From Bacteroidota bacterium (GTDB taxonomy: Bacteria > Bacteroidota > Bacteroidia > Cytophagales > Cyclobacteriaceae), in NCBI GenBank assembly GCA_023417785.1, contig JAEZEH010000007.1, positions 1 to 20,959 on the forward strand: 20,959 nt of DNA. The letters run 5' to 3'. The position numbers and the translations under genes are program-made. Below are positions 1 through 7,171 of this stretch, in pieces (the stretch's first letter is position 1; every line of letters starts with the position of its first letter). The notes below the pieces were generated by a model. The model was not told the origin of the DNA. It saw only the letters and a program-made list of their open reading frames with translations, and ran no database searches.

Positions 1-587
1 TTGACATTTGATGAATTGTTTATCGGCACACCATCGACAATGTATAAGGGCTGGTTGTTGCCTCCAATCGACGAATAGCCCCGAAGCACAACTCTCGATG
101 AAGAGCCGGGTGCACCGGAGTTTTGCGAGATGGTAAGACCTGCAACTTTCCCCTGCAGCGAAGTCATCAGATCATTGGTTCGCCCGCGTGTAGCCTCCGT
201 GTTATCGACCTGGGTTGCAGAATAACCTATTGTCTTGGTTTCGCGGACATTTCCCTGGGCCGTCACCACTACTTCTCCCAACTGAGTGAAGTCTTCACTC
301 ATCTGAATATTAATAACGGTTCGATCTCCCACAGTGATTTCCTGGGTGACAAGCCCTATAAAAGAAATGACTAAAATGGTGTTCGGTTCTGGAACCGAAA
401 GGGCAAAGTTACCCTGATTATCGGTGACTGTTCCATTGGTAGTTCCCTTGACTACAATGTTAACGCCGGGAAGCGGTGCTCCATCCGCCGCGGATGTTAC
501 CGTCCCGTTCACTGGGCGGTTCTGCGCCATCACCGTGCCCAACGCAACGGTCAGGAGCAGGCCGCTCAATAGTAAAAAATTCCTCAT
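1..587 (-). CDS. SusC/RagA-family TonB-linked outer membrane protein, N-terminal part (cut by window edge)
   Basis: The reading frame is open from an ATG at 587 to the window edge (195 codons). A signal peptide (MRNFLLLSGLLLTVALGTVMAQ) is followed directly by a CarboxypepD_reg-like beta-sandwich with the motifs GVNIVVKGTTNGTVTD and VISFIGLVTQEI. Next comes the start of the TonB plug: LGEVVVTAQG near residue 107, then LQGKVAGLTIS and PLYIVDGVPIN. Together these are diagnostic of SusC/RagA receptors, which import oligosaccharides or peptides across the outer membrane with a SusD lipoprotein and TonB energy. No STN domain precedes the beta-sandwich, so direct FecR-type anti-sigma signalling is unlikely. 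The barrel and any SusD partner lie beyond the left edge. The gene follows the kinase/regulator unit on the same strand, but a terminator at 800-826 separates them. Family call is secure; substrate unknown. Confidence 0.93.
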   Translation of the reverse strand, partial: MRNFLLLSGLLLTVALGTVMAQNRPVNGTVTSAADGAPLPGVNIVVKGTTNGTVTDNQGNFALSVPEPNTILVISFIGLVTQEITVGDRTVINIQMSEDFTQLGEVVVTAQGNVRETKTIGYSATQVDNTEATRGRTNDLMTSLQGKVAGLTISQNSGAPGSSSRVVLRGYSSIGGNNQPLYIVDGVPINNSSNV

Positions 588-692
588 ACTTTTTGGTTAA
601 TGTTAGAATTTCAGAACTCCATCCCGCTGGAGGGATGTTATCATCAAAACTCCCAAAAGGCATGAGAAAAAAAATGCCTCATCTTAAGGTAT

Positions 693-718
693 ATTATACG
701 CACCACACCTACCCCAAA
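693..718 (-). promoter_or_regulatory. Candidate promoter for the susC-like gene (weak)
   Basis: On the minus strand a TTTG (complement of 715-718) is followed after 16 nt by TATAAT (complement of 693-698), about 105 nt upstream of the ATG at 587. TTTG resembles the Bacteroidota -33 element, but the downstream element is TATAAT-like and not the TAnnTTTG of this phylum. The spacing also fits neither consensus well. It is reported only as the best candidate in the gap. Confidence 0.22.
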
Positions 719-799
719 CATGATTAGTTTTCGCTCAGCCCGGTATAAAAGATCCGGGAAAAACGAAAAACGAGAGCCAGTGATTGGATAAATTCGGAC

Positions 800-826
800 A
801 AAAAAAACCCCCGCGTCTCGGGGGTT
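800..826 (-). terminator. Intrinsic terminator after the kinase/response-regulator operon
   Basis: CCCCCG (808-813) pairs with CGGGGG (819-824) around a 5-nt CGTCT loop, and AA/TT pairs extend the stem by two. On the minus strand the hairpin is followed by a run of eight T (complement of 800-807). This is a textbook rho-independent terminator, placed about 155 nt beyond the response-regulator stop at 981 and upstream of the SusC-like gene, so the two units are probably transcribed separately. Confidence 0.85.
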
Positions 827-927
827 CAATCCTTCGGAAATTTTTCATTAACCTAATCTTACTGAAGAAATTTCTACTCTTATGATGAAGGATATTCTTC
901 AAAGTTTGATGTTTTTTAGATCATTTC

Positions 928-956
928 CATACCACCATTGGTATGATTTATATCAT
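928..956. repeat. Two adjacent short palindromes downstream of the response regulator
   Basis: CATACCA (928-934) pairs with TGGTATG (939-945) across a CCAT spacer. It overlaps a second inverted repeat, ATGAT (943-947) with ATCAT (952-956). The first has the size of a dyad operator or a small RNA hairpin. Because it lies just 3' of the response-regulator stop, an mRNA-end structure is as likely as a protein site. Confidence 0.4.
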
Positions 957-980
957 CGATACCTAACGCATTTGTTATGA

Positions 981-1613
981 TTAAATAAGGCGTTCCTGAT
1001 TAGCCTTGGCAATTGCTTCGGATTTACTGTTTACCTGAAGTTTCGAGTAGATATTCTTAATATGCGTTTTAGCGGTCTCTTTCGAGATAAACAGCTCTTC
1101 CGAGATCTGCGTGTATGTTTTTCCCTCTGAAATCAATTGTAGAATTTCGGTTTCGCGTCTGGTTAATGGCGAATTAGGGTTTACGTGGAAGTTATCGATC
1201 ACCATACGGGCAATTTTACTGCTCATCGGTGCTCCCCCTTTGGTGATTTCCTCCAGGGCACTCAGCAGTTCCAGATAGTTGGCACTCTTGGTAATGTAAC
1301 CAGAGGCACCAGCCTTCAACGCCTCGAAAACAAGCTCACTATCCTCATATACAGAAACCATGATCACCTCGGTATGGGAAGCTTTGTCTTTGATGATGCG
1401 AGCCCCTTGTATGCCGTTCATTCCTGGAAGTTCAATGTCCATCAGGACAATTTCAGGACGATCCTTGTGAATATTTTCGATTGCTTCCTCGCATTTTCCG
1501 TAGGCGCCGACGACCATGAACTTCTGCGAACTATTCACAATGAGGGAAAAGCTGTTTCGAATTTCCGCGTCGTCCTCAACGACTAAGACACGTTTCTTAA
1601 ATGGCAAGCCCAT
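981..1613 (-). CDS. NarL/LuxR-family two-component response regulator
   Basis: This 210-aa protein has the complete two-domain architecture. The receiver domain (about 7-125) shows the acidic pair D14/D15, phospho-acceptor D59 in the VLMDIELPGMNG context, switch S87 and conserved K109. A LuxR-type helix-turn-helix (about 149-208) carries LTRRETEILQLISEGKT and the recognition-helix region ISKETAKTHIKNIYSKL. It should be phosphorylated by the kinase encoded immediately upstream and then bind DNA as a dimer. Its ATG at 1613 lies inside the last codons of the kinase gene (17-nt overlap), which implies translational coupling and a one-to-one pair. The target genes are not shown; the SusC-like gene next downstream is a natural candidate, by inference only. 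Confidence 0.95.
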   Translation of the reverse strand: MGLPFKKRVLVVEDDAEIRNSFSLIVNSSQKFMVVGAYGKCEEAIENIHKDRPEIVLMDIELPGMNGIQGARIIKDKASHTEVIMVSVYEDSELVFEALKAGASGYITKSANYLELLSALEEITKGGAPMSSKIARMVIDNFHVNPNSPLTRRETEILQLISEGKTYTQISEELFISKETAKTHIKNIYSKLQVNSKSEAIAKANQERLI

Positions 1614-4578
1614 GTTTAGTTTTTTTTAAATTCGTGAATTGAATTGAGATGATTGATCCTTTCTCAGCGTTGCTTTCAATATTCAGCCTCGCACCGATTT
1701 TTTCTGCGCGTTCACCCATATTCCGGATGCCGCTTCCGGGCCGATCGAGACGTGAGGCATCATAACCAATGCCATCATCCTCAAGACAGAGAATAAATTC
1801 ATCTCCATTCTGATGCAAAGCCAGTGTGATGTTACACGCCTGGGAATATTTGAAGGCGTTCGTCATTGCTTCCTTGAAGATCAGATTTGCTTCACGACTG
1901 AATCCATATGGCAGCTTCACAGCCTCGCGAACTTTGTTAACGGCTCTGAACTTAATGTTCTTTTCTTCAAACAATTTCTCTCCGAAATCGCGAATATGAA
2001 TAAATAATCTGGACAACTCGTCGTTGCTTGGGTCGATCGACCAGATGAAATCCCGGGTTCCTGTATACAGGTATTTGGCTGATTGTTCAACCTTCCCATA
2101 GAGATCCGCGTGCCCGGCTTTGTCAAATCCATTTGTGGCGCCGTTCATCTTCAGCAAGCTGATGTAGTTGATTATCCGTGTCAACTGGTTACCCATTTCA
2201 TCATGAAAATCCCGCGCAATATCCTTCCTGACTTTCTCCTGTTCGCTGATCCGCACCCGTTCGACCATCAACATGTGGCGCACCCGTTGACGGACGCGCA
2301 GGTAAAGGATCGAAGTGATCAACACTCCCAGAAGGATCATCATTCCTACCATAAACGACGTTCTTGCATAAAAGGGTGTATTTATTACGAAACTATATGA
2401 AAGAACATTTTCTTCCCACTTGCCCTGGTAGTCGGTACTCATAGCAAGGAAAGTATATTCGCCAGGAGGAAGATTGCTATAGGTTACCTCACTGGTTGAA
2501 GCCGGCAGTGACCATGTTTTATCGAAACCCTGGAGAAAATACTTGAACTTGATGGACTTTGGATTGCGCTTGTCAACTTTGTTAAACCTGAATGTTATGT
2601 GGTTCTTGTCAGGCGGAAGCGAAAGGTTTACGGGGATATTGAAAAAGCCGGATCGGCCCTGGGCGTAATCCAGAGCCTGATATTGGCCATAAAACAAATC
2701 TACGGCAGTGAGATGAAGGCGAAATGATTCCACCGTGCCTCGTACGTAATCATTATAGCTATAGACACCATCTACCAGTCCGAAGAATTTGTTACCATCA
2801 AAGAAACAAAATGCATTCTGATTAGTCTCCACACCAGTCAGACCGTTGTCATGATCGTAATGGATTTGCTCCAGGACGTTTCGGTGTTCGTCCACAACCA
2901 GACGTGTAATACCTTTCTCGCTCCCCACCCAAAGATGGCGCCCATCGGGAACGGTGAAATAAATAAAGTCTGAGGCAAGGCCGTCCTTCGTGGTGATAAA
3001 AGTGCGGTTTTTGTTACCAGGATTGTACACAACAATGCCAGAACCTCCTGTGCTTAGCAAAAGCAAAGAATCCTGATAGGGATGAATGGCGAGCACTGAA
3101 GTATTGCTGAGCCCGTCTATTGGTGACGACGTGACCTGATCGTTGCGGATCTCTGACAATCCGAACTCATCTCCGACGAAAAGTTTATCGTAATGGTGTG
3201 AGTATTGAATCGTCATCACCATATTGGTATTGAGACCGTCGTCCATGGAGTAGTTACGAATCTCATCGTCCGTGAAATATACTACGCCACGCCCAAACAG
3301 CGCCAGGTAGGTACCTCCCTTTTGGTCGAATTGAATATTCGAAACACCCGGTTTTACGGCACCAACGGGAAATTCACGCCATTCGAAAGAATCCGTTCGG
3401 CGATTATATTTTCCTAGTCCGGAAGAACTCCCAACGTACAGGGTACCCTCCGGCGACTCGCTGATTGCAAAGACCGCGCTTCTATTGGAATTATCGGGGA
3501 CTGGGTATTCTGTCGTCCGGCCCTTCTTGATCTTGGAAAGCCCTTTGGTAGCAGATCCAATCCAGGTAGCCCCTTCACGATCGTGGTAAATCGCCATAAC
3601 ATGAGTTAACTCCGGGGAAGCACAACGGTCAAAATCCTGAACAAAGTATTTGTATAAACCGGATCCGTCACTTCCCAGCCAGGTGTTTCCCTCCTTATCG
3701 GCAAGGATACTAATGAAGGTCATGCCTTCCATCACTTTTTCAACGGTCGAACTACCTGCCGAAATGGTTTCTTTAAACAGCGTATTGTCTCGAGTGCTCC
3801 AAAAGACGTCATTTGTCGCGTCGTAGTGCATCACCCGATGTTGCAGTGGCAAGTCCATTTTCCTGAAGCGCCGTTCCTTGGTATCGAGAAGCCAGTAACC
3901 ACTATCACTTACCAACATCACGCCTCCCTGGTATTCAAATCCATTTCTGATTCTACCGTACGAATCGTCAAACCGAACCCAGAAGTTCTCATTTATAGTC
4001 CGGCAATAAAAGGCGCGGTGATTAATCCCTATGATAACCGTTCCGTCGGTCGTAGCATGGACCAAAGAAATGAGTTGTTCTGGTTGGTTATCCTTTTGCG
4101 CGAAGAGCGGCTCACTCCAATAGTACACGCTATCGTTATGGATTTTGCCGATGTAGCCGGGTGAAGATGTAAAGAATACGGTATCCTGATGTTCGATAAT
4201 CCGGCGAAGACGGGTAGTGCTGTTCCGGGCTCCGGGTTGCTGGAATTTCCTAAAAGATTTCCCGTCAAACTTCGATAACCCCCGGGGATGAACAATCCAC
4301 AGGTTCTGCCTGGAGTCCAGCATCAAAAAGTGAATTATGTTGCTTTGGAGGCCGTCTAATGTAGTGTAAACCTTGAAATTTCGTCCGTCAAAACGCGCCA
4401 GTCCCCCACCTTCGGTACCAACCCATAAATAGCCGTTGCGATCCTCCACCAGCGCGGTCACCTGGGACTGTGGAAGTCCATCGATAGCCTTGAAATTCCG
4501 AAGTGAATAGTGGTATTTCTGGCTGAAGACTCCCGGGCCGGCGAACAATAAGAAAACAATAAGAATCGCATTCCGCAT
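1597..4578 (-). CDS. Membrane histidine kinase with periplasmic Reg_prop beta-propeller and Y_Y_Y domain
   Basis: This 993-aa sensor kinase begins with a signal peptide (MRNAILIVFLLFAGPGVFSQ). A long periplasmic part follows with recurring propeller blades, for example NGYLWVGTEGGGLARFDG, EGNTWLGSDGSGLYKY and EGATWIGSATKGLSKI. Next come a Y_Y_Y domain (about 660-735, with FKYFLQGFDKTWS and YSNLPPGEYTF) and one membrane span (about 740-760). The cytoplasmic half has a HisKA_3 box with phospho-acceptor H792 in FHDEMGNQLTRI. Its HATPase domain has an N-box asparagine near 907 (EAMTNAFKYS), DDGIG near 934 and GSGIRNMGERA. All catalytic boxes look intact. This is the split form of the hybrid sensors that often regulate Sus loci; the partner regulator overlaps its 3' end. 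I prefer the ATG at 4578; a TTG nine bases further out would only add MLL. Ligand unknown. Confidence 0.94.
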   Translation of the reverse strand: MRNAILIVFLLFAGPGVFSQKYHYSLRNFKAIDGLPQSQVTALVEDRNGYLWVGTEGGGLARFDGRNFKVYTTLDGLQSNIIHFLMLDSRQNLWIVHPRGLSKFDGKSFRKFQQPGARNSTTRLRRIIEHQDTVFFTSSPGYIGKIHNDSVYYWSEPLFAQKDNQPEQLISLVHATTDGTVIIGINHRAFYCRTINENFWVRFDDSYGRIRNGFEYQGGVMLVSDSGYWLLDTKERRFRKMDLPLQHRVMHYDATNDVFWSTRDNTLFKETISAGSSTVEKVMEGMTFISILADKEGNTWLGSDGSGLYKYFVQDFDRCASPELTHVMAIYHDREGATWIGSATKGLSKIKKGRTTEYPVPDNSNRSAVFAISESPEGTLYVGSSSGLGKYNRRTDSFEWREFPVGAVKPGVSNIQFDQKGGTYLALFGRGVVYFTDDEIRNYSMDDGLNTNMVMTIQYSHHYDKLFVGDEFGLSEIRNDQVTSSPIDGLSNTSVLAIHPYQDSLLLLSTGGSGIVVYNPGNKNRTFITTKDGLASDFIYFTVPDGRHLWVGSEKGITRLVVDEHRNVLEQIHYDHDNGLTGVETNQNAFCFFDGNKFFGLVDGVYSYNDYVRGTVESFRLHLTAVDLFYGQYQALDYAQGRSGFFNIPVNLSLPPDKNHITFRFNKVDKRNPKSIKFKYFLQGFDKTWSLPASTSEVTYSNLPPGEYTFLAMSTDYQGKWEENVLSYSFVINTPFYARTSFMVGMMILLGVLITSILYLRVRQRVRHMLMVERVRISEQEKVRKDIARDFHDEMGNQLTRIINYISLLKMNGATNGFDKAGHADLYGKVEQSAKYLYTGTRDFIWSIDPSNDELSRLFIHIRDFGEKLFEEKNIKFRAVNKVREAVKLPYGFSREANLIFKEAMTNAFKYSQACNITLALHQNGDEFILCLEDDGIGYDASRLDRPGSGIRNMGERAEKIGARLNIESNAEKGSIISIQFTNLKKTKHGLAI

Positions 4579-4781
4579 AAGCAACAATCCTCAAGGTACA
4601 GGATATTATGCTTTTACGTAATCACCCGCGTTACGGTATAATATTTTTCAACCGCCGGTCAGGCCATTCGACCACCCGAAAATAAGTTTCGCCAGACACC
4701 AGTTGAAGTGATGAAAGTATCTCCCGCCACAGCTTGTGACTTTCCTGAAACCTTCGGATTATAGAGATGTAATTGCCTTTC
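4579..4781. other. Divergent regulatory region between kinase and ECF sigma genes
   Basis: This 203-nt gap separates the divergent starts of the histidine kinase (minus) and the ECF sigma gene (plus), so it must carry both promoters. I find no full TAnnTTTG element on either strand. The nearest on the plus strand is TAAGTTTC at 4683-4690, one base off and without a good -33 partner. There is no strong palindrome, and ORFs crossing it are antisense shadows. Confidence 0.5.
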
Positions 4782-5348
4782 ATGTCTGACGAAGAATTAC
4801 AAAAGGAATACACAATTCTACAGCGGTCCCGCAAGGATCCGAAGGCTTTTGGAGAACTGTATGAAAAGTATTTCGACCGGATATTCAACTTCATTTACCG
4901 GCAGACAGACGATGAGGATCTCACCGCCGATCTTTGCTCGCAAACTTTCCTCATCGCATTAAACAACATTGAGAAGTATGAATATCGCGGGGTTCCGTTT
5001 TCTGCCTGGCTGTACAGGATCGCCAGTAACGAGGTTAATAAGCATTACCGGAAAAAGAAACGTGATAAGGTTTTCAGTATTGAAGAAATGCGCGTTCGTG
5101 AATTGATGGATATGGTGAATGAGGGATGGGATGAAGAACTTATGCAACGCCTGCTAAAATACCTCAGGGAGTTGCCAACCGAAATGCTGGAAGTACTCGA
5201 ACTGCGTTTTTTCGAAGACAAAGACTTTAAGGAAATTGCATTCATTCTCGATATCACTGAAAGCGGTGCCAAAATGCGGACATACCGGGCATTGGACAGA
5301 CTGCGCAAAAATTTTAAATTAAGGATCAAGTACGATGGGAAGGAATGA
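4782..5348 (+). CDS. ECF (sigma-70 family, group 4) RNA polymerase sigma factor
   Basis: This 188-aa protein contains only the two domains of an ECF sigma factor. Region 2 (about 20-90) includes FGELYEKYFDRIFNFIYRQT, the DLTADLCSQTFLIA segment and the core-binding and -10 recognition helix FSAWLYRIASNEVNKHYRK. Region 4 (about 125-180) has LRELPTEMLEVLELRFFEDK and an HTH in which FKEIAFILDITESGAKMR would read the -35. The ATG at 4782 is preferred over the TTG at 4773, giving MSDEELQ. Downstream, an 88-aa membrane protein overlaps its last codons by 14 nt, the usual place for an anti-sigma factor. No FecR-type gene and no STN-bearing receptor is visible nearby, so this is not a classical FecI/FecR unit. 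Regulon unknown. Confidence 0.93.
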   Translation: MSDEELQKEYTILQRSRKDPKAFGELYEKYFDRIFNFIYRQTDDEDLTADLCSQTFLIALNNIEKYEYRGVPFSAWLYRIASNEVNKHYRKKKRDKVFSIEEMRVRELMDMVNEGWDEELMQRLLKYLRELPTEMLEVLELRFFEDKDFKEIAFILDITESGAKMRTYRALDRLRKNFKLRIKYDGKE

Positions 5349-5601
5349 TATCAGATTGCGAAGAAACACCATGAGTTCCGGGCGAATCGCGCAGCACCGG
5401 AATTATGGAGAGATCATGGCCCGCCATGAGAAGGAGGCGAGGCTGAAACGAATTTCCAGAGTGTTTATTTACTTCCTCATTGTGCTGTTCATGATCATTA
5501 TATTTCTGCTGGTGCGTCAGGTTCAGGAAAAATCAAACAAGGTTCCAACTTCGCCGAATACTACGCAGGTACAAGCCACTTCATATGGTTCTTCGACATG
5601 A
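5335..5601 (+). CDS. Small single-span membrane protein, possible anti-sigma partner of the ECF factor
   Basis: I do not recognise a named family. The 88-aa product has a strongly basic, probably cytoplasmic N-terminus (about 1-42, rich in Arg/Lys/His), one hydrophobic span (about 43-61, VFIYFLIVLFMIIIFLLV) and a short Ser/Thr/Gln-rich tail (about 62-88) that would be periplasmic. The ATG at 5335 lies 14 nt inside the sigma gene, so translation is probably coupled. Position and topology suggest a membrane-anchored regulator of the sigma factor. However, there is no zinc-binding HxxxCxxC motif and no recognisable anti-sigma domain, and the N-terminus is much shorter than usual. A structural or accessory membrane protein is an alternative. 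The gene looks real; the function is inference from context. Confidence 0.75.
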   Translation: MGRNDIRLRRNTMSSGRIAQHRNYGEIMARHEKEARLKRISRVFIYFLIVLFMIIIFLLVRQVQEKSNKVPTSPNTTQVQATSYGSST

Positions 5602-5816
5602 AGTAATCAGAGAATGCGGTGACCTAAAACGCTACTCTTCTAAGTAATATTCAAGCGGATGGAAATTCATTATGTTTTCATTCGATCTTGAACTGAGTCA
5701 AATTGAACCCTCGATCGCCATCCCGGGCAGTGCCGGAAACGTGGTTTCCATTCGCGGCGTGATTGACGAACGGGTAATTTTCTTAACTTCACCGCCAAAC
5801 TAAACCTGTAGCCCAC
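5602..5816. other. Intergenic region upstream of the gluconolactonase gene
   Basis: This 215-nt gap follows the small membrane protein. It contains a possible 43-aa ORF (5672-5803) and, inside that ORF, a near-consensus promoter: TTCG at 5751-5754, a 20-nt spacer and TAATTTTC at 5775-5782, each element one base off. That would place a start site about 30 nt before the ATG at 5817. No terminator for the sigma unit is visible. Confidence 0.4.
5672..5803 (+). CDS. Possible 43-aa small ORF of unknown function
   Basis: An ATG at 5672 opens 43 codons to TAA at 5801-5803, starting MFSFDLELSQIEP and ending RVIFLTSPPN. It stops 13 nt before the start of the SMP-30 lipoprotein gene. The predicted peptide has an ordinary globular composition with no signal or span and resembles nothing I know. 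It could be a small protein, a leader peptide, a decayed gene end or chance. A stop codon lies in frame not far upstream, so it is not the visible tail of a longer ORF. Confidence 0.22.
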   Translation: MFSFDLELSQIEPSIAIPGSAGNVVSIRGVIDERVIFLTSPPN

Positions 5817-6857
5817 ATGAGAAACGTCGTTCTGGCATTAGGATTTACCTTGCTTTTCAGTTGCAAAATGAATGATTCAAAAAACACCGAAGAAAATACT
5901 GCTCCTGAAAGCAGCACCAGTGATTCAACACTTGGGTCGTTTGAACGTACCGATCCTGCGTTCAATGATCTCGTAAGCCAGGATGCGCAGATTGAAAAAA
6001 TCGGTGAAGGCTACAAGTGGAGCGAAGGCCCCGTCTGGGTTGAACAACACAAAATGCTGCTCTTCTCGGATGTTCCAGACAACGTTGTGTACAAGTGGAC
6101 TGAACAGAACGGTGTCGAAAAATATCTTACGCCATCCGGTTATACCGGAACCGGCGAATACTCCAGAGAACCCGGAAGCAATGGACTCACGATATCTCCC
6201 GATGGTAAATTGATTCTTTGTCAGCACGGCGACCGTAAAGTCGTAGCTATGGATGCTCCGCTGGACAACCCACAACCGAAGTTCATAACCCTGTCAGATA
6301 ACTGGAATGGGAAAAAATTAAGCAGCCCCAATGATGTAGTCGCCCGCAGCAACGGCGATCTTTTCTTCACCGATCCTCCTTATGGCCTTCCGAAGCAGGC
6401 CGAGGATCCTACAAAAGAAATTACCCACAATGGAGTTTACAAAATAAGTGGTGGTAAGACGACCCTGATTGTAGATTCACTGACACGGCCAAATGGTATC
6501 GCGTTTCTCAAAGGTGAAAAAACCCTTCTGGTCGCGAACTCTGATCCCGAAAAGGCGATATGGTATGCATTTGACCTCAATGAGAAAGACGAACCGTCCA
6601 ACGCCCGCATTTTCTTTGACGCCACATCCTATTCTAAAAAAGGAGATCGCGGACTGCCTGACGGCTTTCGGGTTGATTCAAATGGTAACGTATTCGCCAC
6701 CGGCCCGGGCGGCGTGTGGGTGTTTGATGGCGATGGCAAAGTGCTTGGCCGCATACGCATCAACGAACCTACGGCGAACTGTGCCTTTTCCGACGACGAA
6801 AAAACGTTGTTTGTAACGGCAAATATGAACCTGCTTCGGATCAGACTGAGGAATTAA
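5817..6857 (+). CDS. SMP-30/gluconolactonase-family lipoprotein
   Basis: This 346-aa protein starts with a lipoprotein signal peptide whose lipobox LFSC puts the lipidated cysteine at C16. An Asn/Ser/Thr-rich linker leads into a six-bladed SMP-30/gluconolactonase propeller. Family metal-site positions are visible: E70 in SEGPVW, N172 in SSPNDVV, N226 in TRPNGIAF and D282 in LPDGFRVD. FFTDPPYGLP (183-192) is also typical. Family members hydrolyse sugar lactones such as glucono-1,5-lactone with a divalent metal; the exact lactone is unknown here. The lipid anchor places it in the periplasm or on the outer membrane. It heads a compact plus-strand set, with 11 nt to the next gene. Confidence 0.9.
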   Translation: MRNVVLALGFTLLFSCKMNDSKNTEENTAPESSTSDSTLGSFERTDPAFNDLVSQDAQIEKIGEGYKWSEGPVWVEQHKMLLFSDVPDNVVYKWTEQNGVEKYLTPSGYTGTGEYSREPGSNGLTISPDGKLILCQHGDRKVVAMDAPLDNPQPKFITLSDNWNGKKLSSPNDVVARSNGDLFFTDPPYGLPKQAEDPTKEITHNGVYKISGGKTTLIVDSLTRPNGIAFLKGEKTLLVANSDPEKAIWYAFDLNEKDEPSNARIFFDATSYSKKGDRGLPDGFRVDSNGNVFATGPGGVWVFDGDGKVLGRIRINEPTANCAFSDDEKTLFVTANMNLLRIRLRN

Positions 6858-6868
6858 GACAACTGTTT

Positions 6869-7114
6869 ATGGTGATGGAGATAGTCGGATGGATCGGATC
6901 CATTCTGGTTGTAGGGATGTACGGCTTGAACAGTTACCAGAAAATACGTTCTGATTCGTTGGTTTTCTATGTAACCAATCTGATCGGCGGGTTGCTGCTC
7001 ATTATTTACTCCATCTACAAAGAAGCACACCCCAACACGTTCATCAACATCGTTTGGGTAATAATCGCCGTGCCGGCTATCATAAGAGCGCTGACAACAC
7101 GAAGAATGCAGTAA
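6869..7114 (+). CDS. Small three-span membrane protein (CBU_0592-like)
   Basis: This 81-aa protein is almost wholly hydrophobic, with three predicted spans at about 5-20, 31-50 and 57-74. Conserved-looking features are GWIGSILVVGMYGLNSYQKI, SLVFYVTNLIGGLLL with its N-x-x-G, and NIVWVIIA. The pattern resembles the CBU_0592 family of small membrane proteins, whose function is unknown. The size and three-helix layout also recall SemiSWEET half-transporters, but I see no convincing signature of those. It starts 11 nt after the lactonase gene and is followed after 57 nt by the hydroxylase gene, so co-transcription is likely. A start at the ATG at 6875 (MEIVGW) is equally possible. Confidence 0.8.
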   Translation: MVMEIVGWIGSILVVGMYGLNSYQKIRSDSLVFYVTNLIGGLLLIIYSIYKEAHPNTFINIVWVIIAVPAIIRALTTRRMQ

Positions 7115-7171
7115 GTTTAGCGCAGCACCTGTATCTGGAACGGAATTTTACATTCCCATAGAAAATGCATT

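Larger units (their letters stand above)
588..980. other. Intergenic region between response regulator and susC-like gene
   Basis: No convincing gene lies in this 393-nt gap. Read along the minus strand it holds two AT-rich palindromes just after the response-regulator stop (928-956), an intrinsic terminator (800-826), and about 210 nt of leader/promoter DNA for the SusC-like gene. The leader contains small hairpins: CCCGG at 739-743 pairs with CCGGG at 754-758, AGGCAT at 658-663 with ATGCCT at 674-679, and CATCCC at 620-625 with GGGATG at 632-637. A 61-aa minus-strand ORF across 644-829 runs through the terminator and is not credible. Confidence 0.6.

Noticed and set aside
123..374. 83-aa plus-strand ORF
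   Set aside because: It is antisense to the N-terminal SusC-like reading frame (587 to 1), which has clear signal peptide, beta-sandwich and plug motifs.
644..829. 61-aa minus-strand ORF in the gap before the SusC-like gene
   Set aside because: It starts inside the terminator hairpin at 800-826, has low-complexity aromatic content and no recognisable motif.
4782..5601. Classical FecI/FecR/TonB-receptor signalling unit
   Set aside because: The small protein has no FecR domain, and neither SusC-type receptor in the window has the STN domain used in that signalling.
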